Source: Candidatus Nanopelagicales bacterium (GTDB taxonomy: Bacteria; Actinomycetota; Actinomycetes; S36-B12). Taken from it: DNA of 64,000 nt. The stretch is from positions 336,459-400,458 of the forward strand of contig JAQTZL010000002.1 in NCBI GenBank assembly GCA_028687755.1, read 5' to 3'. Position numbers and translations under genes: made by a program. The notes beneath the pieces were generated by a model, which searched no databases, was not told where the DNA came from, and saw nothing but the letters and a program-made list of their open reading frames with translations. This document shows positions 10,188 through 17,141 of the stretch, in pieces; within the stretch, counting starts at the first letter, position 1; each line of letters starts with the position of its first letter.

Positions 10188-10238
10188 AAGTATTGCAAAG
10201 TCCGGTATAAAAGTGTTGCAATTTCCGGTATAGTTTTC
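10170..10238 (+). repeat. Three tandem 23-bp repeats with promoter-like content
   Basis: Three head-to-tail copies of a 23-bp unit start at 10170, 10193 and 10216. Each begins TTGCAA and contains TCCGGTATA; copies 1 and 2 are nearly identical, copy 3 diverges at its end. The first overlaps the last codons of uvrD2. In the third, TATAGT (10229-10234) lies seven bases before the ATG at 10241, the position expected of a -10 box for a leaderless transcript. The array is therefore probably an operator/promoter for the DUF4143 ATPase gene, with the repeats as binding sites for a regulator (inference). Confidence 0.7.
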
Positions 10239-10240
10239 TT

Positions 10241-11491
10241 ATGGTGTACCTCAACCGGGCAGTCGATGCTGGAGTCGCGGAGCTCTTATCAGCCATGGGA
10301 GGTGTACTTCTCGAAGGCGCAAGGGGTTGCGGAAAAACGTCTACCGGGTTGCATCATGCCCAAAGCAACGTACGGCTCGACACGTCTGCGGAACTCAGGC
10401 AGCTGGCATCTCTCAACCCAGGGGCTCTACTACAAGGGGCCGTCCCCCGGCTAGTTGATGAGTGGCAATTAGCGCCAGAACTTTGGAATGTTGTCCGGCA
10501 TGAAATCGACACTCGACAGCTCAAGGGCCAATTCATCCTTTCAGGATCGTCCACTCCTCCTGAAGATCCATCGCGACATTCTGGGGCAGGAAGGATTGGT
10601 CGAATTCGAATGCGTCCGATGTCACTTGCTGAAAATGGGCAGTCAACTCATCGAGTGTCGCTGGCAGATATGCGTGCGGGTGCCGCGGTTTCTGGGACGA
10701 GCGCATTGACGTACCGCCAGTTGGCAGATATTTCTGTGACTGGCGGATGGCCAGGCTTGTTGAATGCAACTCCGCGTCAAGCGTTGGCATTTAATCGTTC
10801 ATATTGCGAAGATCTGTGTGCAACTGAAATTCAACAAGGTTCGGGCGTGCGTCACGATCCAATTCGGATGCGAAGGTTATTGGCATCTGTTGCTCGAAAT
10901 ATTTCAGGAGAAGCAACGATGCAAAGTCTCGCATCTGACGTAGCGGGTGATGGAGCTTCGTTTACAGCTGAAACAGCACGAAGGTATTTAGATTCGCTTG
11001 CCGCAATTTTTGTATACGAAGAACTCCCAGCATGGAGTGTTGCTTTACGGTCAAAATCTCGATTACGTTCCAGTGCGAAGCTGCACCTTGTTGATCCTGC
11101 GCTTGCGTGCGCTGCACTCAACATCAATTCGGAAAGACTCGCTGGCGATCCCGAATTCTTCGGTCGGATTTTTGAATCAATGGTTGTTCGTGATTTGCGA
11201 GCACTTGCCAGTGCGGATGGCGGCGTTGTTTATCACTATCGGGACAACACTGGATTGGAAATCGATGCGATCCTCGAGTACCCAGACGGTTCGTGGGCTG
11301 CTATTGAAGTGAAACTTGGAAATTCTCGAGTCGGTCAAGCAGAAAAAAATCTCATGACATTGAGAGATGCGAGGGTAGACACCGACAAGGTTGGTCCACC
11401 ATCGTTCCTCGCTGTGATCACCGGCACTGAACATGCGTATACGTTGCCATCTGGGGTGCATGTAATCCCTTTAGGAGTGCTGGGGGCATGA
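10241..11491 (+). CDS. AAA ATPase with DUF4143 C-terminal domain
   Basis: A 416-residue ATP-binding protein of the AAA_14/DUF4143 family. It has Walker A GARGCGKTST near residue 30, a Walker B-like RLVDEWQ, and FILSGSST as sensor. The C-terminal DUF4143 region contains the nuclease-like pattern TGLEIDAILEY then WAAIEVKLG, a PD-(D/E)XK-type arrangement whose catalysis is unproven. Function of the family is unknown; members are widespread and often solitary and variably present. It starts with no leader sequence after three 23-bp repeats. It is tail-to-tail with the ABC1 kinase, 16 bp apart. In mycobacteria whiB7 occupies this place, so the gene looks like a replacement or insertion in an otherwise conserved neighbourhood. 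Confidence 0.85.
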   Translation: MVYLNRAVDAGVAELLSAMGGVLLEGARGCGKTSTGLHHAQSNVRLDTSAELRQLASLNPGALLQGAVPRLVDEWQLAPELWNVVRHEIDTRQLKGQFILSGSSTPPEDPSRHSGAGRIGRIRMRPMSLAENGQSTHRVSLADMRAGAAVSGTSALTYRQLADISVTGGWPGLLNATPRQALAFNRSYCEDLCATEIQQGSGVRHDPIRMRRLLASVARNISGEATMQSLASDVAGDGASFTAETARRYLDSLAAIFVYEELPAWSVALRSKSRLRSSAKLHLVDPALACAALNINSERLAGDPEFFGRIFESMVVRDLRALASADGGVVYHYRDNTGLEIDAILEYPDGSWAAIEVKLGNSRVGQAEKNLMTLRDARVDTDKVGPPSFLAVITGTEHAYTLPSGVHVIPLGVLGA

Positions 11492-11507
11492 GTTATCCCA
11501 GGTATTT

Positions 11508-12821
11508 CTAGGTTTGTTCGTAACCCGGAACCCACTTCTCAATTTCCCCGCGCATTGGCACAGTTGCTCCAAGTTGGCACAGCACACCGATGCCGCCGAG
11601 CCACACGCGATGAATAAGTGCATATTCAGGTGGCAGGTTGAGTTTTAAACCAATTGTGAAGTCAGGGTCGCGAAAGTCGCTGGTGCGGTTGAACTGGGCA
11701 CGCATCCACTCGCGAGTGAACGTGAACTCTTCAAAGGTGCTTGGTTCAACAAAGGGATCTAAATATTGCAGAAGTTGCTCAGGATCTAAGTCAATTTTCG
11801 TTTTGATGAAACCTTCTTCACGCAAACCTTCAACAACCGTGTCAGCATCGCCGAGTTGGGCTACGCGCAGCAAAGTTCCCATCGGGCGAGGTAGTCCATC
11901 GGGAAGGCGTGCCACGGCACCGAAGTCCAATGCGCAGAACTTTCCTTCGGGCGTGATGCGGTAGTTACCTGGATGTGGATCGGCATGAAGGAGCCCAACA
12001 CGGGCCGGGCCAGAAAGTAAGAAGCGGATGTATTGAGTTCCTGCAAAATCTCGTTCTTCTTGAGTGCCGTCTTTAATGACCTTGGAAAGCGGTGTGCCGT
12101 CTATCCATTCGCTGACCAATACATGCGGGGATGACACCACCACGTGTGGCACGACAACTTCTGGATCACCTTCATATGCATTTGCGAACTCGCGCTGATT
12201 ATTTGCTTCGTTGATGTAGTCCAGTTCTTCGATCATGCGCGATTTAAGTTCATCGATGAGTGGCTTGATGTCCATGCCTGGAATCCACGAGGCTGTCATT
12301 TTGCCTAGGCGCGCCATTTGGTTGAGGTCGGCTGTCAATGCTTTATCAGCGCCTGGATATTGCACTTTGACTGCAACTTCACGTCCGTCATGCCAGATGG
12401 CTTTATGTACTTGGCCAATCGATGCTGATGCCGCCGGCTTGTCATTAAATTTTTTGAAGCGCTTGCGCCAATCGGGGCCGAGTTCTTTTTCCAAGATTTC
12501 ATGCATGCGCTTGGCTTCCATCGGTGGCGCGGAATCTTGAAGTTTGGTGAGCGTCTCGCGATACGGAGCGGCAAATTCCTCGGGCATAGCTGCTTCAAAG
12601 ATGCTCAAGGCCTGACCAAACTTCATGGCCCCGCCTTTGAGTTCACCCAAGACTTTGAAGAGTTGTTCAGCAGTGCGTTGTTGTAATTCGGCGCTTACTG
12701 ATTCAGCGCTCTTGCCGCCCACGCGCTTGCCAAGGCCCAAGGCAGCGCGACCCGCATATGTAGCAGGGAGCGATGCAACCTTCACGCTGCGTCGGATTGA
12801 GCCTTTGGGCAGTTCAACCAT
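11508..12821 (-). CDS. ABC1/UbiB family atypical kinase
   Basis: A 437-residue ABC1 (UbiB/ADCK) family protein, an atypical kinase-like ATPase. Family landmarks are the KxGQ region GGAMKFGQALS, the alanine-rich loop KPAASASIGQVHKA, VAVKVQYPG with the ATP-anchoring lysine, and the catalytic segment HADPHPGNY followed by LDFGAV. It corresponds in position and family to mycobacterial Rv3197, next to uvrD2. No membrane helices are apparent. The biochemical role is unresolved: family members support quinone/lipid metabolism, and the actinobacterial version near uvrD2 has been linked to drug tolerance. It is followed upstream on the same strand, 25 bp away, by the ThiF-like gene, so the two may be co-transcribed. 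Confidence 0.9.
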   Translation of the reverse strand: MVELPKGSIRRSVKVASLPATYAGRAALGLGKRVGGKSAESVSAELQQRTAEQLFKVLGELKGGAMKFGQALSIFEAAMPEEFAAPYRETLTKLQDSAPPMEAKRMHEILEKELGPDWRKRFKKFNDKPAASASIGQVHKAIWHDGREVAVKVQYPGADKALTADLNQMARLGKMTASWIPGMDIKPLIDELKSRMIEELDYINEANNQREFANAYEGDPEVVVPHVVVSSPHVLVSEWIDGTPLSKVIKDGTQEERDFAGTQYIRFLLSGPARVGLLHADPHPGNYRITPEGKFCALDFGAVARLPDGLPRPMGTLLRVAQLGDADTVVEGLREEGFIKTKIDLDPEQLLQYLDPFVEPSTFEEFTFTREWMRAQFNRTSDFRDPDFTIGLKLNLPPEYALIHRVWLGGIGVLCQLGATVPMRGEIEKWVPGYEQT

Positions 12822-12845
12822 GGAGCCATTGTCACCCTTAGATGT

Positions 12846-13826
12846 TTACTCGATGAGCCCACCCTCAAGAGTCCACTGACATTGACACAGCGGGTGAGGT
12901 AGGCGAGGTTCAATCCGCACCTCGCATTCGGGTAGACGTAACTCGTAGGACAGGTTCTTCCATTGGGTATGCGTCAGGTTCCTGTCGGTCCAAGCTCGCG
13001 CAAGCTTGCCTACATACGTAGCTATCAGCGAGGTTAAGAGTCGATCGATCGGAGCATTGTTCACTTTGGTGATGGCGTGCGTGAGTTGTAGTGAGACGTG
13101 CGGCCACTGTGGATCAGCGTCACGGGTATGGAGATAGGCGCAGCGCAAGCAGCTGGTCTGGCCGGGCATAACGAGGGGACCTGCAACAGCGCGGTCGCCA
13201 TAGCTTGCAACGAATAGGTGAGCGCTACTTGGGAGAGCGACTTCCACTGAGGCAACTTCACTACCAATCACTGGGTGTGAACCAAGGATCACGGTGAGGT
13301 CTGCGGTGAAAGGATCTGCTGTGAAACTCAGGCCAGCTGCACAAATGGCCTGCTCAACGCAATCGCGCAGATGTGAGGGTGGTCGTTGATTCGCAGGTGT
13401 AGTGAGGTGCACATGCGTGCGGTGACGTTGGTCAATGAGCGCATGAGCAAGGCCGGGGTTGCCGAAAGTGAGCAGCGCGGCACCATGGTCAGGCTCGCAA
13501 GCAGCACGCGCGATCGGGTCCATGTATCGCCAGCTCGTGGGCAGTTGGGATGCATCATCTATTGCGCCTGCGTGAGCTGCCATACGTAATAACGCTTGGG
13601 CGCGCGAGGGAGTAAGGCCCAGTGCGCTGACCTGCTCCTGGAGTTGTGCCATCGTGCTCAGACCGCTGAGGGAGAGCAACCACGCCGCTAGGGGTTGATC
13701 AAGCGGGGTCACGATGTGCCTTCTACCCTCACCGATTTGGGCTAAACCATCCGATCGCCACAGCAGTGGGCACTGGGATCGGTAGCGCGGGCGGGCCTGT
13801 GGGTGCGTGAGCCAGTGGTCAGTCAT
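12846..13826 (-). CDS. ThiF/TOMM cyclodehydratase-like protein
   Basis: A 326-residue cytoplasmic protein resembling the E1/ThiF-like partner of thiazole/oxazole-modified peptide (TOMM) cyclodehydratases, which binds peptide leaders. The diagnostic stretch is GPLVMPGQTSCLRCAYLH followed by DPQWPHVSLQL; C-terminal CQCQW adds possible zinc ligands. The region of residues 90-180 resembles a degenerate nucleotide-binding fold, with no obvious glycine loop. No YcaO gene or credible precursor peptide lies nearby, so a peptide-modifying role is not supported. Members of this family are commonly stand-alone beside the uvrD2 cluster in Actinobacteria. The start at ATG 13826 is chosen because the protein similarity pattern begins there; an upstream start at 13874 is possible. 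Confidence 0.7.
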   Translation of the reverse strand: MTDHWLTHPQARPRYRSQCPLLWRSDGLAQIGEGRRHIVTPLDQPLAAWLLSLSGLSTMAQLQEQVSALGLTPSRAQALLRMAAHAGAIDDASQLPTSWRYMDPIARAACEPDHGAALLTFGNPGLAHALIDQRHRTHVHLTTPANQRPPSHLRDCVEQAICAAGLSFTADPFTADLTVILGSHPVIGSEVASVEVALPSSAHLFVASYGDRAVAGPLVMPGQTSCLRCAYLHTRDADPQWPHVSLQLTHAITKVNNAPIDRLLTSLIATYVGKLARAWTDRNLTHTQWKNLSYELRLPECEVRIEPRLPHPLCQCQWTLEGGLIE

Positions 13827-14049
13827 GGGAACACCATGGGCAGGCAGCCCTGTGGATAACCAGATGTGACCCACAGGCCTTATGCGGTATGAGCGTGAAC
13901 AAGTGTCCGTTTTGATACGAATTAATATGAAAAAATCTGTGAAACACGCTCAATCCCTAGGCGCGGTTTCAGGGGCAAGTGGGCCTGCGTGCCCTACTGT
14001 GGAACTCGCCCGCCTAGCGGGTAGCCGCGATCCACGCGGTATTTGATAC

Positions 14050-14059
14050 CCCACGTGGG
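14050..14059. promoter_or_regulatory. CCCACGTGGG palindrome upstream of the DUF5679 gene
   Basis: A perfect 10-bp palindrome lies 21 bp before the ATG of the small zinc-ribbon gene, between a TTTGATACC stretch (possible -10) and the AGGAG ribosome-binding site. It may be an operator; the regulator is unknown. Confidence 0.35.
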
Positions 14060-14080
14060 TCATGACAAGAGGAGAGCCAC

Positions 14081-14239
14081 ATGGCTGAAGAGAGCTACAC
14101 CGGCGAGGCTTACTGCGTGAAGTGCAAGGCAAAGCGCGAGTTCACCGGTCACGTTGAAGAAACCAATGGTCGTCGTTTCGCCAAGGGCATTTGCCCAACG
14201 TGCGGCACCAAGGTCACCCGCATTTTGGGTAAGGCTTAA
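14081..14239 (+). CDS. DUF5679 zinc-ribbon small protein
   Basis: A 52-residue protein beginning MAEESYTGEAYCVKCKAKRE, with a second pair CPTC near the end (GICPTCGTKVTR) and ending RILGKA. The two CxxC pairs form a zinc ribbon typical of the DUF5679 family, small basic proteins conserved across Actinobacteria and of unknown function. The start is fixed by a strong AAGAGGAG ribosome-binding site. A perfect 17-bp hairpin with a TTCG loop follows 8 bp after the stop, so the gene is probably an independent highly expressed monocistronic unit. Confidence 0.9.
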   Translation: MAEESYTGEAYCVKCKAKREFTGHVEETNGRRFAKGICPTCGTKVTRILGKA

Positions 14240-14247
14240 TCGAACTT

Positions 14248-14285
14248 CGTCAGGGCGGGACATCTTCGGATGTCCCGCCCTGACG
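14248..14285 (+). terminator. Strong hairpin terminator after DUF5679 gene
   Basis: A perfect 17-bp inverted repeat (arms 14248-14264 and 14269-14285) closed by a TTCG tetraloop. There is no U tract, as is common for actinobacterial terminators. Confidence 0.85.
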
Positions 14286-14306
14286 CATTCGGGTTACGGT
14301 TCTTGT

Positions 14307-15521
14307 ATGAGCAACATGCCTTTCGGGTTCGGTGTCGGCGGCGACCCCAATCAGCCCTTCGATATGGCTTCTCTTGGTGAAGCCCTCCAGCAATTTGGTC
14401 AGATGCTTTCGCAAGCACCAACGAACTCGGGCCCAGTGGCCTGGAATGTGGTGCAAGACGTTGCACGTAAGGCATTGCAGACCACCGGTGATCCAGTTGT
14501 CGCTGATGCTGAACTGCGATCAGTGATAGCAAGCATCGAGCTCGCCAACCATTGGCTCGATGAAGCGTGCACCTTCCCTGAAGTAACCGTTGCTCCCCAG
14601 GCGTGGAGTCGTGCGCAATGGCTTGAAGCAACACTTCCTGTATGGACTCGCATCGTTGAGCCAGTAGCAAAGCAAATGCAAGGAGCAATGCCCCTTGATC
14701 AATTGCCAATGGAAGTGCCTGAAGAAATGAAGGCAATGCTTGCCCCGATGATGGGCATGATGCAGCAGCTCAGTGCAGTTGCCTTTAGTAATCAACTTGG
14801 CACCTCGCTTGCTGCGCTTGCGCGCGAAGTGGTGAGCGCATCTGACATTGGTATTCCGTTGACGGAAAATGCTGTTGTTGCATTAGTGCCAAGTAATGCA
14901 ACTGCCTTCGGTAAAGGTCTTGAAGTTTCTGCTGACGATGTCCGTTTGTACTTAGCGCTTCGCGAATGTGCGCATCAACGTTTATTTGCACATGTGCCTT
15001 GGTTGCGTGCTCGTGCGATTGGTGCGATTGAAGCGTACGTCGCAGGTCTGCGAGTAGATCAAGGCCGCATGCAGGAGTTGATGCAAGACGTCGACATCTC
15101 CAACCCAGAAGCGTTACAGGAATTGATGACCTCTGGGTTGATGCAACCTGAAGACACCGAGGAGCAGCGTGCTGCGCTGACACGCTTGGAAACCTTGCTT
15201 GCTGTTGTTGAAGGTTGGGTTGATGACGTCGTCACCACGGCAACGAGTGAACGGATGCCATCGGCGATTGCCTTGCGCGAAACCATGCGTCGCCGTAGGG
15301 CTGCTGGTGGTCCGGCTGAAAAAGCCTTCGGTTCGTTAGTGGGCTTGGAATTGCGGCCACGCTCCCTGCGAGAAGCAGCCACGCTGTTTGCTGCCCTTCG
15401 CAGCCAAGGCGGGACCGAAGTTCGTGACGCACTGTGGGGTCATCCAGACCTGCTCCCTGATGCCGAAGACCTCACTGATCCGCTGGGGTTCATTGAGCGT
15501 TCACAGGCAAGCGACGAGTGA
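14307..15521 (+). CDS. Zincin_2/DUF2342 family putative zinc-dependent protease
   Basis: A 404-residue soluble protein of the DUF2342/Zincin_2 (PF10103-type) family, annotated as putative zinc-dependent metalloproteases or hydrolases in Actinobacteria. Recognisable blocks are ALRECAHQRLFAHVPWLR, VVEGWVDDVV and GGPAEKAFGSLVGLELRPR, then GHPDLLPDAEDL near the end. A canonical HExxH is not seen; the histidines of the first block may be the metal ligands (inference from family annotation). The ATG at 14307 is preferred over a longer frame start because the conserved N terminus, rich in Gly/Phe/Pro, begins there and the upstream stretch overlaps the DUF5679 gene and its terminator. Confidence 0.82.
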   Translation: MSNMPFGFGVGGDPNQPFDMASLGEALQQFGQMLSQAPTNSGPVAWNVVQDVARKALQTTGDPVVADAELRSVIASIELANHWLDEACTFPEVTVAPQAWSRAQWLEATLPVWTRIVEPVAKQMQGAMPLDQLPMEVPEEMKAMLAPMMGMMQQLSAVAFSNQLGTSLAALAREVVSASDIGIPLTENAVVALVPSNATAFGKGLEVSADDVRLYLALRECAHQRLFAHVPWLRARAIGAIEAYVAGLRVDQGRMQELMQDVDISNPEALQELMTSGLMQPEDTEEQRAALTRLETLLAVVEGWVDDVVTTATSERMPSAIALRETMRRRRAAGGPAEKAFGSLVGLELRPRSLREAATLFAALRSQGGTEVRDALWGHPDLLPDAEDLTDPLGFIERSQASDE

Positions 15522-15848
15522 AACTTTTTTTCGTCCACAAGGTGTGGGCAAGGTTTTCCCTGCTCAGTCCAGTGTTTTGCTGACTGGACTCGCATTCGTC
15601 CACAGGGTTATCAACGGCTGCTCCACACCTATCCACGGGTTATCAACTGGTAATCCCCAAGGCTGTCCACAGGTCGAGGGACACGTCGGCCATTTTTGAT
15701 TGACTCCCGCTGCTGGTCTACCTAGGTTTGCGCCCGACCCCCGGGGATAACGAGCCACCATGCGCAAGGGGAAGGCACATGGTGCGCGGCGAGACCTTGG
15801 GGGTCTCTTCATTTCTTGCCCCCGAGATGCCTTAGGTACGGTAAACAC
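15522..15848. other. Intergenic region with DnaA-box-like cluster and hairpin
   Basis: This 327-bp gene-free stretch contains TCGTCCACA at 15531 and 15596, CTATCCACG at 15629 and CTGTCCACA at 15663. All match or nearly match the actinobacterial DnaA box (TTGTCCACA-like); ATCAAC boxes (TTATCAAC) are interspersed. An 8-bp hairpin at 15566-15590 may terminate the protease gene. No coding frame with convincing composition is seen. Confidence 0.5.
15566..15590 (+). terminator. Possible terminator of the protease gene
   Basis: Inverted repeat AGTCCAGT / ACTGGACT with a 9-base loop, 45 bp after the stop codon. Confidence 0.5.
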
Positions 15849-16043
15849 ATGGCAGCGCTGATGTGGTGGTTAATCCCGCTTGGGGCAACGGTGTTCGCGC
15901 TGGGCTACGCGTTCTATCGAGGTCGCCCGGATCGCCCGATGGAGGGTGCTGAAGGAATGGAAACCTTGCGTGCTTTCCAAGATGCGATGGAGCGCCCACT
16001 TCCACCAGAGGAATCGGTCGACCCAAATGAACGGCGACCCTGA
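15849..16043 (+). CDS. Small single-pass membrane protein
   Basis: A 64-residue protein with one N-terminal transmembrane helix (MWWLIPLGATVFALGYAFY) followed by an acidic and proline-rich soluble tail (GRPDRPMEGAEGMETLRAFQ onward). The function is not recognised. The stop overlaps the start of the PDZ protease by one base (TGATG), so the two are translationally coupled and the small protein may be a partner of that membrane protease. ATG 15849 is chosen since it precedes the hydrophobic helix immediately. Confidence 0.7.
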   Translation: MAALMWWLIPLGATVFALGYAFYRGRPDRPMEGAEGMETLRAFQDAMERPLPPEESVDPNERRP

Positions 16044-17119
16044 TGAGTAGCTTCTTGAAGTCGCCGATGTCCAAGCGCGCTCGTGTCTTGTTTATCAGTG
16101 GCATCAGCATGATGGTGCTGCTCTTGATTGCGCTGTTACTCCCAGTTCCGTTTGTACGTATGGCTCCGGGCCCGACGTTCAATGTGATCGGTGAACGTGA
16201 CGGTAAGCCGATGATTGAAGTAAGCGGCACCACGACCTATCCAGTTACCGGTCAACTACGCATGGTCACTGTGATGGAATCGGGTGGTCCTCGAGGTGGG
16301 CTGACGTTCGTTACTGCAATTGCTTCATGGTTTAACGCTGACGATGCCGTTGTGCCTCGTGAGTTGGTGTACCCCGATGATGTTTCTGGTGACGATGTGA
16401 AGTCACAACAAGCTGCAATGTTTAGTTCATCTGAAACTGATGCAATTAGTGCGGCGATGAACTATCTCGACGAACCAACATCACAGAAAATCATCGTCGC
16501 GGGTGTTGGTGGCGATGCGCCTGCTACGGGCAAGCTTGAACCAGGCGATGTGATTCTTGCGGTCAACGGAGTCGCAATCACAGACACAAAGCAAGTATCA
16601 ACACTGATTCAAGCGCAACCTGTTGGTACAACGTTTACGTTCACTGTTGAGCGCGATGGCAAAACGCAAGATGTACAAGTGACGTCCGCTGTAAATCCAC
16701 AAGACAACAAGACTCCTTATATTGGAATCAGCGTTGGCGTAGTGAACGTTCCCAACTTTGATGTGAAGTTCAACGTTGATGGAGTGGGCGGCCCAAGTGC
16801 AGGGTTGATGCTGAGCATTGGGTTGATCGACAAACTCACTCCAGGGGATCTTGCTCAAGGCAAAGACATCGCTGGTACCGGAACGATTACCCCTGAAGGG
16901 GCTGTTGGTTCGATCGGCGGTATTCGGCAAAAGCTTGCCGGTGCAAAGAAAGCGGGTGCGCAGCTCTTTTTGGTGCCTGCGGGTAACTGCGCCGAAGCAC
17001 AGGGTCATATTCCAGATGGATTGGCTGTTACCCCTGTGAAAACCCTCACTGACGGGATGAATGCCGTGGAGAAGTGGACGAGCGGGCAGATGGTTCCAGC
17101 CTGCCCTGTGCAGAAATAG
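16043..17119 (+). CDS. Membrane-anchored PDZ / Lon-like (S16) protease
   Basis: A 358-residue protein with an N-terminal membrane anchor (residues about 13-34), a PDZ domain (around VAGVGGDAPATGKLEPGD) and a C-terminal Lon-type serine protease domain. The catalytic serine is in VGGPSAGLMLSIG and the catalytic lysine is in IRQKLAGAKKAG. It corresponds to the YlbL/Rv3194c family, extracytoplasmic proteases of the cell envelope. It begins one base inside the stop of the small membrane protein and is followed 22 bp later by UPF0182, matching the mycobacterial order Rv3194c-Rv3193c. The natural substrate is unknown in this lineage. Confidence 0.9.
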   Translation: MSSFLKSPMSKRARVLFISGISMMVLLLIALLLPVPFVRMAPGPTFNVIGERDGKPMIEVSGTTTYPVTGQLRMVTVMESGGPRGGLTFVTAIASWFNADDAVVPRELVYPDDVSGDDVKSQQAAMFSSSETDAISAAMNYLDEPTSQKIIVAGVGGDAPATGKLEPGDVILAVNGVAITDTKQVSTLIQAQPVGTTFTFTVERDGKTQDVQVTSAVNPQDNKTPYIGISVGVVNVPNFDVKFNVDGVGGPSAGLMLSIGLIDKLTPGDLAQGKDIAGTGTITPEGAVGSIGGIRQKLAGAKKAGAQLFLVPAGNCAEAQGHIPDGLAVTPVKTLTDGMNAVEKWTSGQMVPACPVQK

Positions 17120-17141
17120 CACTCTGACATAGATTCAGGGA

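Noticed and set aside
13927..14046. A 39-codon ORF (MKKSVKHAQSLGAVSGASGP onward) beside the ThiF/TOMM-like gene, possibly a precursor peptide.
   Set aside because: No ribosome-binding site, no run of Cys/Ser/Thr in the C-terminal core, opposite strand to the ThiF-like gene and no YcaO partner.
15522..15848. The DnaA-box cluster as the chromosomal origin.
   Set aside because: The surrounding genes are not dnaA, dnaN, rpmH or parAB, and the cluster is too small for an actinobacterial oriC.
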